Below, one piece after another: positions 22,020-33,570 of a stretch of 64,000 nucleotides of DNA. The DNA is from Haematobia irritans (Eukaryota; Arthropoda; Insecta; Diptera; Muscidae): the NCBI RefSeq assembly GCF_050003625.1, contig NC_134399.1, positions 41,866,671 through 41,930,670 on the forward strand, in the 5' to 3' direction. A program made the position numbers and the translations under genes. How positions within the stretch are numbered: the first letter of the stretch is position 1; every line of letters begins with the position of its first letter. The notes under the pieces are model-generated. The model was given only the letters and a program-made list of their open reading frames with translations, made no database searches and was not told the DNA's origin.

Positions 22020-22079
22020 TATACGAGTATGTAATAAATAAAGACTTAAAATTATATTATGAATATAAAAGAAAACTAT

Positions 22080-22505
22080 CGATATATGATATTAGTAGTC
22101 CCGATATAGATTCATATGACCTCGGAGGCCATAGCTTCGCTCTGAAAATTTTGAAATTTTGTACAGAGATGGTATGGAAAATTTATAGTATAATATAGCC
22201 AACTTTGTCCGACTTTAAACTTGTATTGCTTGTATATCCACCACTATTCTTCAATAATGAAGTTATCGTGCTGAAGTTTTGCACAAACTTTTGACTTTTG
22301 TCCTCATATCATCTCCATATGTATAAACTTTATATTTATCTTCGATAAGCATACCATTTGAACCGATCTCTTTGGAGAATATCTGTCATCAAATCCACCT
22401 GAAATTCTATATACTTGCAAGAAACCCGCTATTATATTTGATTCATGGTGGTGGGTATTTAAGATTCGGCACGGTCGAACTTAAGGCTAAGAATACTTGT
22501 TTCTT
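22080..22505 (+). repeat. DINE-1-like repeat, type D, 3' part
   Basis: Diverged core units (CCCGATATAGATTCATATGA, CCTGAAATTCTATATACTTG) run into GGTGGTGGGTATTTAAGATT, the imperfect hairpin TTCGGCACGGTCGAA and ATACTTGTTT. The last is the standard DINE 3' end. The same subtype occurs in minus orientation at 45738. The 5' palindrome is missing. Confidence 0.7.
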
Positions 22506-22846
22506 ATACCAACTTCTCCGCGATTTTACCTCTTACAAATGTTCGGAACCAGCGGGATCCAAGCTGAAGCACTCCTCAAAGTTTATTTATCATATGTTAC
22601 ATGCTAGAAATTCGGTACATGAAGTTATTTTGACTTATATAAAAAAATTAGTTCCAATACAAACCATTGTTGTGAATTTTTATCCACAGGAAACATCCCT
22701 TTCGTAGATCATTAATTATGTGTTGTTCTTGTGGCACGACAGAAAATCTGTTGAAAATCTCACCAAATGGTTACAGGTATCAACAGAACATTAAATACTG
22801 AAAATTGGTATGTAGTGGTGAAGGGTATACAAATTTTTAGTCACCA

Positions 22847-23821
22847 CACGGATGAAAAAGACTGTTTTTCATATGTTTGGCTATAAACATTATATGTTTG
22901 GAACACAAATTTTTAAACACAATATTTTTGAGTGCAAGCATATAATGTTCATAAACTAGCATAACATGTTTGGGACATATATGTTAATATGTTAGAACAT
23001 ATTATGTTTGGGACATAAAATGTTTTTAAATATAATATGCTTGGATGCAAACATATATTAATTTAGAAATAGCCTATAAACATATATGTGTTTAGTAGCT
23101 TGGAGCGCTATTTAACAGGGAGCGATATTGAATTTAGTTGGTGGTTGTTGCTTGTTATTACAAAATTAACATTTTATTTTTCCTTGGGCAATTGATCAGC
23201 TACTTCTTTGATCCTTACAAACTGTGTGGTCCGCTGTTCGAATCCCCGTCCGGCAAAAGGTAAAATTAAAATAAAAAAATCATACAATTGAATAATTTCT
23301 TCTACAATGTTTGTATTACAGAAAAAGGTGCTAAGAACTAAAAAATCTCGTGGAAGTGAGAAAGATGTGGGGGAATATACAATTTGGCAGAAACAAAATT
23401 TTGAGCATTCAGGTCGAAAACCTATGTTGTTAGCACCTATATTACCTGTTTATTTTCATAATTCATTATGATTGTAAATATATAAATAAATAAATAAAAT
23501 TTTGAGCACAATATTGTTTGGGAGAATTTTTTTAAGCATATAATATTTTTGGGTGCAAAATGCTTCCAAATATATTATATGTTCACATAATAACATATTG
23601 TTTTTTGGAAGACAACATTATTGAATTTGGATGCAAAAATACAAAATGTGTGGAACTTAGACTACCCAAACATATATTGTTTAGACCAATATGCTTTCAA
23701 ACATATTATATATTGGAAGAGATCAAACATATAAATGTTTGGGCAATACTCAAAAATGTATATGCTTGAAGCAAAATATGTTTGGGAGTATATGTTACAG
23801 AAGCGATTTTTTGTGAGCGTG
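22847..23821. mobile_element. Dyad-rich element family K, copy 2, inverted relative to copy 1
   Basis: Reverse complement of 20089-21013 along almost its whole length: CACGGATGAAAAAGACTG at the left and GCGATTTTTTGTGAGCGTG at the right. It has the same tRNA-like module, now on the plus strand at about 23195-23270 (CTTACAAACTGTGTGGTCC, GTTCGAATCCCC). The flanks are CCA and CAG, not a clear TA pair. Confidence 0.68.
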
Positions 23822-24641
23822 CAGTTTCAGAGATTCACCATGTTATTACAACATGATTAAAAGTATTCAGATTAATATAACACAAATTAATTAATAAAAT
23901 AAACCAATTTGCTACGTCATCAAAGCGATTTACCCTGATCAAGAATGTACAAGTTAAATATTTTGCAGCAGTATTAGTTAACTCTCAAAAAAAAGTTTGA
24001 AGTAATTGGACAATTTTCGTTGCCCTGATATGGCAACACTGGGATGTAAATATTCGCACTTGTTCTACTCAGCTTAGTGTTCAATGTTGTAGTGGCAATA
24101 TCGTGACTATCGTCTGTCTGTCTGTTTATGTAATGTTGTGGTTTCAGCTGCTCTTGTTGTTGGATCTATGGAATAGTACGAGTAAAGTGAGTCCTTGTCT
24201 TGCAATTCCAGGTCATGATTTGAATTCTGGCGTTGCATTCATTCGAGCCATGTACATTTTTATGATTATTAGAGCTATTTTCTTAGTTTCTCTTACCGAC
24301 ATTTCGGAAACGTTAACACACACTCGTGCAAATATGTATTATGCATGTTAGGGATTTCCATTCGGATTCGGATGATGATATGTGGACACATTTCAAAATT
24401 CCGATTACAAATTGAAATAAATACTAACTTTAAACCGACAATATGCGAAATATATCAATTTAGATCCACCATGGTGCAAGGTTAGTTTGAAGCATCCGTT
24501 TTTGTGACTAATTGAGTTTTTGTTGAAACATATTCCACCATGTTCCGATACTCGGAATCGCATATCGCAAGAATTTATTTTTCTTGTAACGAAAAAATAG
24601 AGTTACTCCAATACAATTTTAATTTGAAATTCCCATTAAAG
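23822..24641. other. No gene recognised
   Basis: Not similar to other parts of the window. The frame 24103-24351 is open for 82 codons and hydrophobic at its start, but has no supporting context. Confidence 0.35.
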
Positions 24642-24649
24642 ATAAATAT

Positions 24650-25329
24650 TAGAGGTCTGCACAATTCCATTTGTAAATGCAGAGTACACGTGTACTTGCT
24701 AAATGAGTACATCTATTTGAGAGAGTCGCAAAACAATTGGTACACATTTTAATGAACACCAAAAGCCACGAGTAACTTCTTGTTGCTACTCTGATGTCTT
24801 CACTACCAACAAACACATATTCATCTTTCTCTCTTATTGAAGTGTACTCGGAGTGATCACGTCGAGTATGTTGCGAGAACAAAACTTCATAGAGTACTCC
24901 GTGTACCACGTGCAGTTTCAGAAATACAAGAAAACAGTTACTCTCCATAATATATGTTTTCGAATTGATATAAAGAACGGCAAACGTTAAGGTAAGTGTG
25001 TGACATACATAAATATATGAAATATGTGACATACATACATATCTATGATTAATAATAATGGAAAGTTTTGCTTCGCACATAACTGAGAAATACTTGTGGT
25101 ACCACGTGAAGTGAAGAGAATCCATGTTGTACTTTTTCCCAAGTACTTACATTTTTATTGTTCCTTTTTTTCGGAACACATATTGTTTCGGATAAGTACT
25201 TGGTGGTATTTGACAAGCAAGTGTTCTCTTCACTTCACTACTTGCGCTCTGAGAGAAAGACAGTGTATGTACTATATTCGACAGCGAATTGCATACATGT
25301 AGTGAAAAGTTATTCGATGCAGACCTCTA
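24650..25329. mobile_element. hAT-like non-autonomous element with GTAC/CACGTG motifs
   Basis: Inverted ends TAGAGGTCTGCA lie at both sides. The flanks ATAAATAT (24642-24649) and ATAACTAT (25330-25337) match at 7 of 8 positions, consistent with an aged 8-bp duplication. Repeated AGTACACGTGTACT, GAGTACTC and CCACGTG motifs occur through both arms, in the place of subterminal binding sites. Open frames in it show no transposase features. Confidence 0.75.
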
Positions 25330-25849
25330 ATAACTATATTACCCAGATGAGTTATCTCTCCCAGCCAGATCTATACTAAAGGCTGTGGAAAGGTTCATTC
25401 GCCCGAACCGAAACATGTACAGTCCAGGCGTGTATAGATTGGTATCTGGCGTTTTCTTTTCAATGGCTCTATTAACCATGTTCCTTAATCTATATCTGTC
25501 CATAGAGCTCGAAGAATAATTGTATAATTAGATATAATGCATTTGGACGTCAATTGCCTGTTTCGGTATCAGGCTAACATGAAATATAATCCAGATGGAA
25601 ATTTAAAAGTATTCGAATTTCGGAGCATAAGGGAATAACATATTCATATGTCCCAAACATTTTATACTAGTTTATGAATAGTGATAGTCCATGAAATAAT
25701 CACTATGATAACGCACCGGCTTAAAATTATATCGCACCAATTTTACATAAATCACTCGCTGTCAATGGGTAGGTCAATTCTGCAGCGGAGGTCTGTTTTA
25801 GAAAACCCTATTTTCCGACCAAATGAAAAAGTTGGCGCATCGCTGATTC
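25330..25849. other. No gene recognised
   Basis: A small trace of K-type sequence (CATATGTCCCAAACATTTTA) lies near 25650. Otherwise unassigned. Confidence 0.35.
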
Positions 25850-26325
25850 AAATATATCGAGTTAAAAGCAGAAATAAATCTACGTTTTTAAGTTCGATCG
25901 TCCTCAAATTTGGCATAGGGACAAAGATAATCGCTATTGATTTTTGAAAAAATCAGTTCAGATTTAGATATAGCTGCCGTATATATCTTTCGTCCGATTT
26001 AGACTCATATGACAGAGGCCAAAGTTTACTGCCGGTTTTCGTGAAATTTTGAATAGAGAGTAGAATTTGCATTCTACCAATGCTTGGCAAATTTGATTGA
26101 AATCGGTTCAGATTTAGATATAGCTCCCATATATATCTTTCGTCCGATTTGCACTTAAATGGCCTCAAACGAGTTTTGCCGTGATTGGGTTCCAATTTTG
26201 CACAAGGGGTACGTTTAACAGTATCGGTAAGTGTGCCAAATTTTAAATCGATTCAGATTTAGATATAGCTCCCATTGTATATCTTTCGCCCGATTTACAC
26301 TCATTATACTCTCATTTACGAGAAA
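25850..26325 (+). repeat. DINE-B-like fragment (three diverged core units)
   Basis: TCAGTTCAGATTTAGATATA, TCAGATTTAGATATAGCTCC and CATATATATCTTTCGTCCGA recur about every 150 bp, as in the arrays at 51.6-57.4 kb. Both terminal modules are absent. Confidence 0.72.
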
Positions 26326-26345
26326 TTTACGTGAATTATTATTCT

Positions 26346-27518
26346 ACACCGAAAAAAAGTTTACTATTTTTTTATGAAAATTGAACTAACCCATAGTAAG
26401 AATGACCATGATTTGGCGCCAAAGATTTTTTTCATCGAGATAAGTTCATGATTTTCTTATAAATTAGTTCATGTATTGCATCGTATTTTAGTTCATTATT
26501 ACTACGCTGTGGGAAGAATGTACTTACATTCATTCAAAATATTCCTGCTATCCGGAAAAATGAAAAAATTTTTGGGAAGCCTATATTAAGAAATTGGTTT
26601 CAAATAAATTGTTTGTCAGTATAATTAAAAAAAAAAGAATTAGAGGTACAACAAGCCTGTATGCAACTAAGAAATTTTTCGTACAATAAAAGTCAATTTG
26701 ATGTAACCACCAGTACTTTATTTCAAAAAATTATTATTATATTACACAAAACTATGGCTTATGATATATAATAAAGGAAATATTTTTATTCGTACGTTGG
26801 ATGGAGTTACTTGTCGGTAGTTAGTATTTGATTCTTCAAAATAGTAATATTCTATGTTAGTAGGACTAAACTAATTATTTTCAATTGTCATGTTATCTAT
26901 CCATATGAAAGATAGTTATATGGCATAAGTTGCTATATTCATTGCATTATTGTCCAATTTCACCGATTTGGCTAGTTTTTGGATTTGTTTTATAAGCATC
27001 TGAAATTACAAAGTTATACAAAATATAAACAAATATTATCAAATTCTGTCGTATATTGATTTTTAACTTACGGTTTTCAAGAGTATTTTCTTAGAACCAA
27101 TAAGGATATCAGCTTAGTTAGCATTAAACAGTAAGAAGATTCCATAAAATTAACATTAGAATGTCTGTCTTCCTGCAAATGAAAATAATTATTTTTAAAA
27201 TGTTGAAATTTTGGTTTTATTACAAATGGACGAAATACCGTTTATAGAAAAACTTACCACATTAAAAAAAATCCATCCAGTGGGTACATTAGTGGAATCA
27301 TATGAATGAACTAATGGGACATTTTTGAAATTCTTCTCAGAATATATTTGAAATAAAAAATATTATAAAATTAGACATAATTTCCACTTGTCAGTATAGC
27401 ATTTAGTGTTTAAGGTGGATATTAAGTTCGAGTTTAACGGCTAAAATCGCTATAATCCATTTTAAAGAATATAAACTTTATAAAACACTTGCTTTGGGCT
27501 ATTCTCCATCAAGTTATA
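26346..27518. other. AT-rich DNA with a CACCGAAAAAAAGTTTAC-type MITE end; no gene
   Basis: 26346-26560 begins CTACACCGAAAAAAAGTTTA and is similar to the reverse complement of 46560-46915 (for example GATTTGGCGCCAAAGATTTT), so it is a MITE or its fragment (family I). 26560-27518 is AT-rich without recognised features. Near 27425 the piece ATTAAGTTCGAGTTT recurs at 39343. Confidence 0.45.
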
Positions 27519-28146
27519 CAGTAGAATTAATTTATAGCGACCTCGGTTATAACGACGGATTTTCAAAGCAAGTTTGGTTCTTAATAGTTTGTACATGCGC
27601 AAGAATTCGCTTAGAACAACGCCGGTTTTAGCGACCATCTGCTTTTAACGACCAATTTGCACGTCTGCTTTGGAATGGACATTCGGTTATAACGACGATG
27701 TAAGCTCTGTGTACTAATTTTTATTTTTTTCATTCCATTTTTTGTCGTCAGCCAATACTAAATAAAGAAACATATACTGCGGGGAATCATAGAATTTGTT
27801 TTCGACTATCCCAAACAGATGTGCAAATGACAAAGAAGAAATATTCAAACCAGTTTGGATGAGTTTGAGTTCAAACCAGGACTGGGATGAGTTCGTAAAT
27901 GTCGATGACAACGTCGTGACATCAGAAGAGCCTTCACTGAGAGAAATAGCGGAGAACACAAAAGAAAATGATGAAACTCACAGCGATAATGAACCAGATG
28001 ACGAAGGTGAGCCAATCAAAATTCCAACTAGGACAAAAACCTTGAGTGCGGTGCACACATTAAAACAGTATTTACGATTTGGGGGTTCTGATATATCAGA
28101 GAGTTTATATAGTTCCGTTGGCGGTCGCTATAACCGAATTCTACTG
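27519..28146 (+). mobile_element. pogo/Tigger-like element, internally deleted (628 bp)
   Basis: TA-flanked (27517-27518 and 28147-28148). Inverted ends are CAGTAGAATT with GGTTATAGCGACC-type inner sequence; the right end reads GGTCGCTATAACCGAATTC. Extra GGTTATAACGACG motifs lie in the left arm. CAGT-initial ends with TA targets are typical of pogo. Only the C-terminal part of a transposase remains. Confidence 0.85.
27796..28146 (+). pseudogene. pogo/Tigger transposase C-terminal tail
   Basis: Reads NQDWDEFVNVDDNVVTSEEP, SLREIAENTKENDETHSDNE and KTLSAVHTLKQYLRF. This acidic C-terminal tail, with a helical leucine-containing end, resembles Tigger/jerky-type transposases. The CENP-B-like DNA-binding and DDE domains are missing. 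No stop occurs before the element ends: the frame runs through the right inverted repeat (VGGRYNRILLY) into the neighbouring DNA and ends at 28233, so the natural stop was lost or the boundary was remodelled. Not functional as a transposase. Confidence 0.72.
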
Positions 28147-28149
28147 TAC

Positions 28150-28948
28150 TCAATTATGTATGGAACAAAATATCGGCCAAATGGGCGCCGCGACCTCGGT
28201 GGGACACCTTCATCCGATGGTCCAAAATTTTGAATGACGCTGAGGCATAATGGAGGTTTTGTGCCGTTAATGTGCCGAATTATCTCATCGTTTAGCTCTT
28301 GAATTTTTGTTGGCTTATCGACGTACACCTTTTCTTTCAAATAACCCCAAAGAAAAAGGTCCAACGGTGTCAAATCACATGATCTTGGCGGCCAACTGAC
28401 ATCGCCATTACGTCAGATAACTCGGCCATTGAATTTGTTGCGCAAAAGAGCCATTGTTTCGTTAGCTGTGTGGCACCGTCCTGCTGAAACCACATATCGT
28501 CCACATCCATATCTTCCAATTCGGGCCATAAAAAGTTCGTTATCATCCCACGATAGCGAACACCATTCACAGTAACTGCCTGACCGGCCTCATTTTGGAA
28601 AAAATACGGCCCGATGATGCCGCCAGCCCATAAACCGCACCAAACAGTCACTCTTTGTGCATTGGTTTTTCGACAATCACTCTTGGATTCTCATTCGCCC
28701 AAATGCGGCAATTCTGTTTATTTACGAATCCACTGAGGTGAAAATGTGCCTCATCACTGAAGATGATTTTCTTCGAAAATTGATCATCCACTGTTGCCAT
28801 TTCTTGGAACCATTCTGCCCATTCACGACGTCCATGGTTCAAATTGAGTAAGTCTGAAATAGAGAAATGTCAAATAAAATGCGGAAAAAAACTTGGCGTT
28901 TAGGTGTGGTTCACATTAAACATCGGCCCTTGAAATTTAAACACCCTT
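28150..28948 (-). mobile_element. Second DD41D-type element, 3' end lost at a pogo-like insertion
   Basis: The 5' end is marked by AAGGGTGT next to TA (28949-28950). Coding sequence runs to about 28154 and the 3' terminal repeat is absent. The adjacent pogo-like element begins directly beyond. Its sequence differs clearly from the DD41D element at 13624, so it belongs to another subfamily. Confidence 0.8.
28154..28842 (-). pseudogene. DD41D-type transposase, frameshifted
   Basis: Three overlapping frames. 28842-28648 has KKIIFSDEAHFHLSGFVNKQ (first Asp). 28651-28370 has MTVWCGLWAGGIIGPYFFQN and DDMWFQQDGATQ, where the usual CHTA after the second Asp is lost by a small deletion. 28373-28150 has MTPLDLFLWGYLKEKVY (third Asp). 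Near the end another frame restores the expected C-terminus, DHRMKVSHRGRGAHLADILF, ending at a TAA about 28154. At least three indels separate the pieces. The N-terminal DNA-binding region is reduced. Inactive. Confidence 0.83.
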
Positions 28949-29803
28949 TATAACTATAGACCGATATGGATCTAGTTAGGCATGGTTGTTAACGGTCATA
29001 TACTAGCACAATGTACCAAATTTCAACTGACTCGGATGAAATATGCTCCTCCAAGATGCTCCAAAACAAAATCTCGGGATCGGTTAACTGATATGAACCA
29101 ATTCCTGCATGGTTGTTGGATAACATATACTAACATCACGTACCAAATTTCAACCGAATCGGATGAATTTTGCTTTTCCAAGGGGCTCCGGTGGTCAAAT
29201 CTGGGGATGCGTTTATATGGGGGCTATATATAATTATGGACCGATTTCGACCAATTTTTGTATGGGTGTTTGAGGCCATATATTAACACCACATATCAAA
29301 TTTCAACTGAATCAGATGAATTTTGGTCTTCCAAGATGCTCCGGATATCAAATCTGGGGATCGCTTTACATAGGGGCTATATATAATTATGGGCCGATGT
29401 GAGACCATATACTAACCAAATTTCAGCCGGATCGGATGAAATTTGCTTCTCTCAGAGGCTCCGCAAGCCAAATCGGGGGATCGGTTTATATGGGGGCTAT
29501 ATATAATTATTGACCGATGTGGACCAATTTTTGCATAGTTGTTAGAGACCATATACTTACACCATGTACCAAATTTCTGCCAGATCGGATAAAATTTGCT
29601 TCTCTTTGAGGCTCCGCAAACCAAATCGGGGGAACGGTTCATATGAGGGCTATATATAAGTATGGACCGATGTGGACCAATTTTTGCATGGTTGTTAGAG
29701 ATCATATGCTGACACGATGTACCAAATTTCAGCCGGATCGGATGAAATTTGCTTCTATTAGAGTCTACGCAAGCCAAATTTGGGGGTCCGTTTGTATGGG
29801 GGC

Positions 29804-31527
29804 CATTAGCGTAGCTAGACAATTTTCCTAGGGGGGGGGGGCTATAGTCCCCCTAGCTAAAAATTAATGGACTGAAGTTATAGGTTCAATTACTGTTTTA
29901 TTTTATAAAACTAAATAAAAATCAGACTTTATCATAACTAGACAACTAATTTATAATAAAGCAACTAAAAATAGCTCCACACTTTTTCCCATCAAAAAAA
30001 TTGGGAGTTGTTATAAAGCCATAACTTTAAAAGCACTTTCGCACAAGGAAGTTCATTATTTTTATAACTCGTTTTTTATACTCTTAATGGGTATTTTTTG
30101 TTTCAAATAGGATAAAAAAAGTAAGAATTAATAAAATGACAAAAATTATTTAAATGATGTCGAAAAAAATCTAATTCCACACTGAAAAAAAAGCATACTC
30201 GGTTCCAAAGATTTTGTCTTTACTTTAAAAAATTTCGTATTGATTCCGAGCCAAAGAAGCGGAGAATACGAGTAAGGATACTTTTAAGACACAATTTTCT
30301 TTTAAATTTAGGTTTTGTGTACTTGCTTCAAGGAAGCAAATTTAAATTTTTCGCTTTCTCAGCTTTTATTCTTCATATGCTATCAAAGTCCTTTAAAAAC
30401 GAGTTAACGGCAACTTTATTTTCCAAATTAGGACTCGACTTCCAGTAGAAATTATGTTATGTTTGAAGTAAAAAACTTCTTTAAAATAAAGTTTTGAAAA
30501 ACATGTCCTATATTTGAACGATTTTTGGCTTTGTAGTCAAGATGCAAAAAGACAACAAATTTAAAGACAATTTCATTAAATTTAAAGAATTTTTCTGAAT
30601 TATTAAAGTCAAGTTGACCTTGGCCTATAAATTGTTTCTTTCATGTTAAGATACCCATTTTTAAGTCAAATCACTTAATTATAAGGACAATACGACTTCA
30701 TTGAAGAGTTTATCGACTTTTGGACAAGGAAAATAACTTTATTTTAGAGAAATGCATCTTCTATGCTAAGCAAAATTTGTATTCGTATTTTAAAGACATG
30801 AAATCTTTGACCTCACGACAATATTTTTTTCAGTGCATTCTAGAAAAATTTCGAAGTTTTGAAAATATTTTAGGTCAAACGTTCCCATTTCCCATTATTT
30901 ATTTGGGAAAATATCAATTTGAATTTTTTGAATTCAAAACACTGAATTCGGATCACACCTTAAGAAGTGATGCAAATTCAGTGCAACGGTTGTTGAAATG
31001 GTCCTATGACATGTCCATCTTAAATTCATCGCTTCTGCGCCAATTTTGCATCACTTCCGCACACAAAAAGAACAGTTTCATATTTTTTTTGGCGATTCTG
31101 GTTTTTTGCACCCTTATTAAGATATTCATTTATAAAAGAATAGTTTTAATATCAATTACAATTTTTTAATTAAATCGACTAAAACTCTGACTAAACAAAT
31201 TAATAAAGGTGCTTTAGTTATTCAACTAAACATAAATTTAGGAACTTAAATCATAAGTTCAACCAAAGTTTTATTTCATAAATTCATATATATATATAAA
31301 ATTCACTTAATATAAAAATTCATTATATAAAAATAATGCTATATTTCGCCATCGGCAATTGAAATGAAAATTCTTTATTGGAACTTTGTGCGGTTTTATT
31401 TACTTGTTTAACATTATATAAAAGCAATAACAAATCGTAAATAGGTTTTCAAATTCTGGGGGGGGGGGCTAAAATTTTTCTGCGGGGGGGTCTAAGCCCC
31501 CTCACCAGAGGCCTTCCTACGCTTATG
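29804..31527. mobile_element. Non-autonomous hAT-like element (1724 bp) with G-rich ends
   Basis: A perfect 8-bp duplication ATGGGGGC flanks it (29796-29803 and 31528-31535). The ends are CATTAGCGTAG and, inverted, CATAAGCGTAG. Just inside are runs of 11 G (about 29831) and 9 G (about 31458) paired with C runs. The 8-bp target duplication fits hAT, but the end sequence could belong to another 8-bp-duplicating superfamily. A MITE (30180-30835) lies inside. No transposase was recognised. Confidence 0.78.
30180..30835. mobile_element. MITE family H, copy 1
   Basis: The ends are CACTGAAAAAAAA and its complement TTTTTTTCAGTG. Copy 2 (50013-50612) is in the opposite orientation and shares, for example, AAGGATACTTTTAAGACA and TCCGAGCCAAAGAA. 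Non-coding. The frame 30720-31169 crosses its end and has no protein features. Confidence 0.7.
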
Positions 31528-31853
31528 ATGGGGGCTATACGTAAAAGTGGACCGATATGGCCCATTTGCAATACCATCCGACCTACATCAATAACAACTA
31601 CTTGTGCCAATTTTCAAGTTGATAGCTTGTGTCGTTCGGAAGTTAGCGTGATTTCAACAGACGGACGGACGGACATGCTCAGATCTACTTAGAATTTCAC
31701 CATGACCCAGAATATATATACTTTATGGGGTCTTAGAGCAATATTTCGATGTGTTACAAACAGAATGACAAAGTTAATATACCCCCATCCTATGGTGGAG
31801 GATATCAAAATGGTTGCATATTCAACCTGTGATCCAGATGCAGAGTAAATATA

Positions 31854-32082
31854 CACAGTCTCACACAAGTTTACATACGGTTAAGAAATTTATTTTTTCT
31901 TTAAATAATAAAATTTTAAAAAATATACATATATATCCTTTATTTTTAGTAAATTAATTTGAAAAACAAAGTGTTCGTTAATTTTCCAGAAGATTTTTTA
32001 GTGTGTGTTATAAACAACAACAACAAGAAAAAGGTTTAGTTAACAGTTAGTTAAGAGGTATGTAAACTTGTGTGAGACTGTG
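31854..32082. mobile_element. Tc1-like MITE with perfect 25-bp inverted repeats
   Basis: The ends CACAGTCTCACACAAGTTTA-CATAC are exactly complementary at both sides, and the flanks are TA (31852-31853 and 32083-32084). The 229-bp interior is AT-rich with no coding. Perfect ends suggest recent mobility by a transposase encoded elsewhere. Confidence 0.9.
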
Positions 32083-32084
32083 TA

Positions 32085-32599
32085 GGTCATCCTATTACCA
32101 CTCATGATGTATACTTTTATGTAAATCAATTTAAAATCCACACTAATTTAAAACTGAAATATACAATTTCTTAATCTGTGATTCGTTTTTCAGTTTTTTA
32201 TTTGTTATCAATATAAAGCGTTTTTGCCTTTTCTAACATTACATCATTCACTTCTCAGTTTCTAAAGTGTTTCGAAATAAATGTATTTTCATTAATAAAC
32301 ACCAATACCGCAGTCAAAATTTTGCAAAATTAAATCCACGTGTGCACTTCATAAATGCATCAACAGAACTGAATGCAGCAATAAAACCCAACGACACAAA
32401 TAGTCATAAAGGACACATACCTGCCGTAAAGAAAAACAACTCCATACACACACGATCCCTTTCTGATCTCGCTATTGCAACAAAACAACTATCAACACAA
32501 AAGATACCAACAACACATAAGGAATATTCCAGAAATTCATCCGCACTGTCTCTAGAATCAAAACAACCAACAGCATAAAAGACGCAAAGACAAATACAA
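32085..32599 (+). other. Unassigned; open frame 32267-32578
   Basis: Directly upstream of a LINE 3' end. The 103-codon frame is Thr/Ser/Lys-rich without a known domain. It may be a decayed upstream part of the LINE or unrelated DNA; I cannot tell. Confidence 0.3.
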
Positions 32600-33135
32600 A
32601 CAATCATACGATATATATACAACATTGTCCACTATGTTTTCGGATTGAAATGTTACGATAGTGTGACGCTTTTTGCGAACAAAATTTTTGGTATCCCGTT
32701 TGACAAATACGTTCAACTCAGAACTCTCATATTCCTCCAAAAAATTATACACACAAAGGAACCATCATACCTCTACGAACGATTAACATTCACTATATCC
32801 AACCGTGGTAACAATTTGATACAGACTCGACATAGAAGTCAGTTATCTTAGCGGCAGTTTTATATATATGCGACACGTCTCTGGAATCAGTTACCCAATC
32901 AACTTCAACTTATATACAACACAGCCCAGTTCAAGGCGAATCTAACAAAATATCTAATTCAGGGCAATTAAATAACAAAAAACTCATATTATATGTAATC
33001 CCTATTCATTATTATTATCTTTATTAAATTATCTTTTTACTTAATATATTTGTTATAACATTACTGATTCTAATAGTCATTATAAGATATATATCTTTTG
33101 TATTAGGAAACCAAAATTAATAAATAAATAAATAA
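32600..33135 (+). pseudogene. 3' end of a 5'-truncated LINE (reverse-transcriptase C-terminus)
   Basis: Reads CYDSVTLFANKIFGIPFDKY, LRTLIFLQKIIHTKEPSYLY, ERLTFTISNRGNNLIQTRHR and, after a stop at about 32849, YATRLWNQLPNQLQLIYNTA and QFKANLTKYL. The RNGN...R-Hx...RLWNxLPxxL...FKxxL pattern is the C-terminal end of CR1/Jockey-group reverse transcriptases. It ends with a TAAATAAATAAATAAATG-type 3' tail near 33118-33136. The insertion is 5'-truncated and carries one nonsense codon. Confidence 0.75.
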
Positions 33136-33570
33136 ATGAAATGAATAAAACATTTACTGAAATTTTATAAGTTTTCCTTCAGCTAAGATAATTTTCGTTG
33201 TGGTTACGAAAAATTAACTAGATTACAGTAAATTTTTTGAACTATGAGGAAGTTAAAATGGTCTTTAAATTTACAAGACATTTTTTTGTAACTATGCATG
33301 TCAAAGTTAGTCAAAATCGGTTCAGATTATATATAGCTCTCATATATATGTACACCAGAGTTGGGGAAATATGGGGAACCATTTTCAATGGGATTTTCCA
33401 CCAATTGACTGGATAGTTTCCACAGAGAATATATTTAATATGATATTTAAGTGTGTTAAGTTTGTCATACATTCGTTCTTCCAGGTTATACAAATATGGC
33501 CTAAATACCCACACTTTACACAATATTCTGTGATGATTTCCCCATATTCCCATATCCCACATCTTAGTCA
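33136..33570. other. No gene; one DINE-like trace
   Basis: A single GTCAAAATCGGTTCAGATTA piece at about 33309 resembles the DINE core. The remainder is unassigned. Confidence 0.35.

Larger units (their letters stand above)
28951..31806 (-). repeat. DINE-1-like repeat, type C, split by a hAT-like insertion
   Basis: The core monomers at 28951-29803 (TATGGGGGCTATATATAATT, TACCAAATTTC) resume exactly at 31528 and lead to the DINE-C 5' module (CCGTCTGTTGAAATCACG complement, TACCCCCATCCTATGGTGGA) ending near 31806. The 3' end is replaced at 28950 by the DD41D element. Confidence 0.82.

Noticed and set aside
20089..23821. Single giant foldback transposon spanning both K arms
   Set aside because: The left arm has its own TA flanks at 20087 and 21014. 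The spacer contains unrelated DINE-D and K-related pieces, so two separate insertions are simpler.
25550..25580. Second hammerhead (antisense CTGATACCGAAACAGG)
   Set aside because: The GATGA core and a stem II between the two core segments are absent. The resemblance is limited to GAAAC.
27796..28233. Novel host gene with acidic domain
   Set aside because: The coding part lies between pogo-type inverted repeats with TA flanks and resembles the tail of Tigger-type transposases.
30720..31169. 149-codon open frame as a membrane protein gene
   Set aside because: It starts inside MITE H and runs across its end into hAT-like sequence. The hydrophobic end comes from T-rich DNA.
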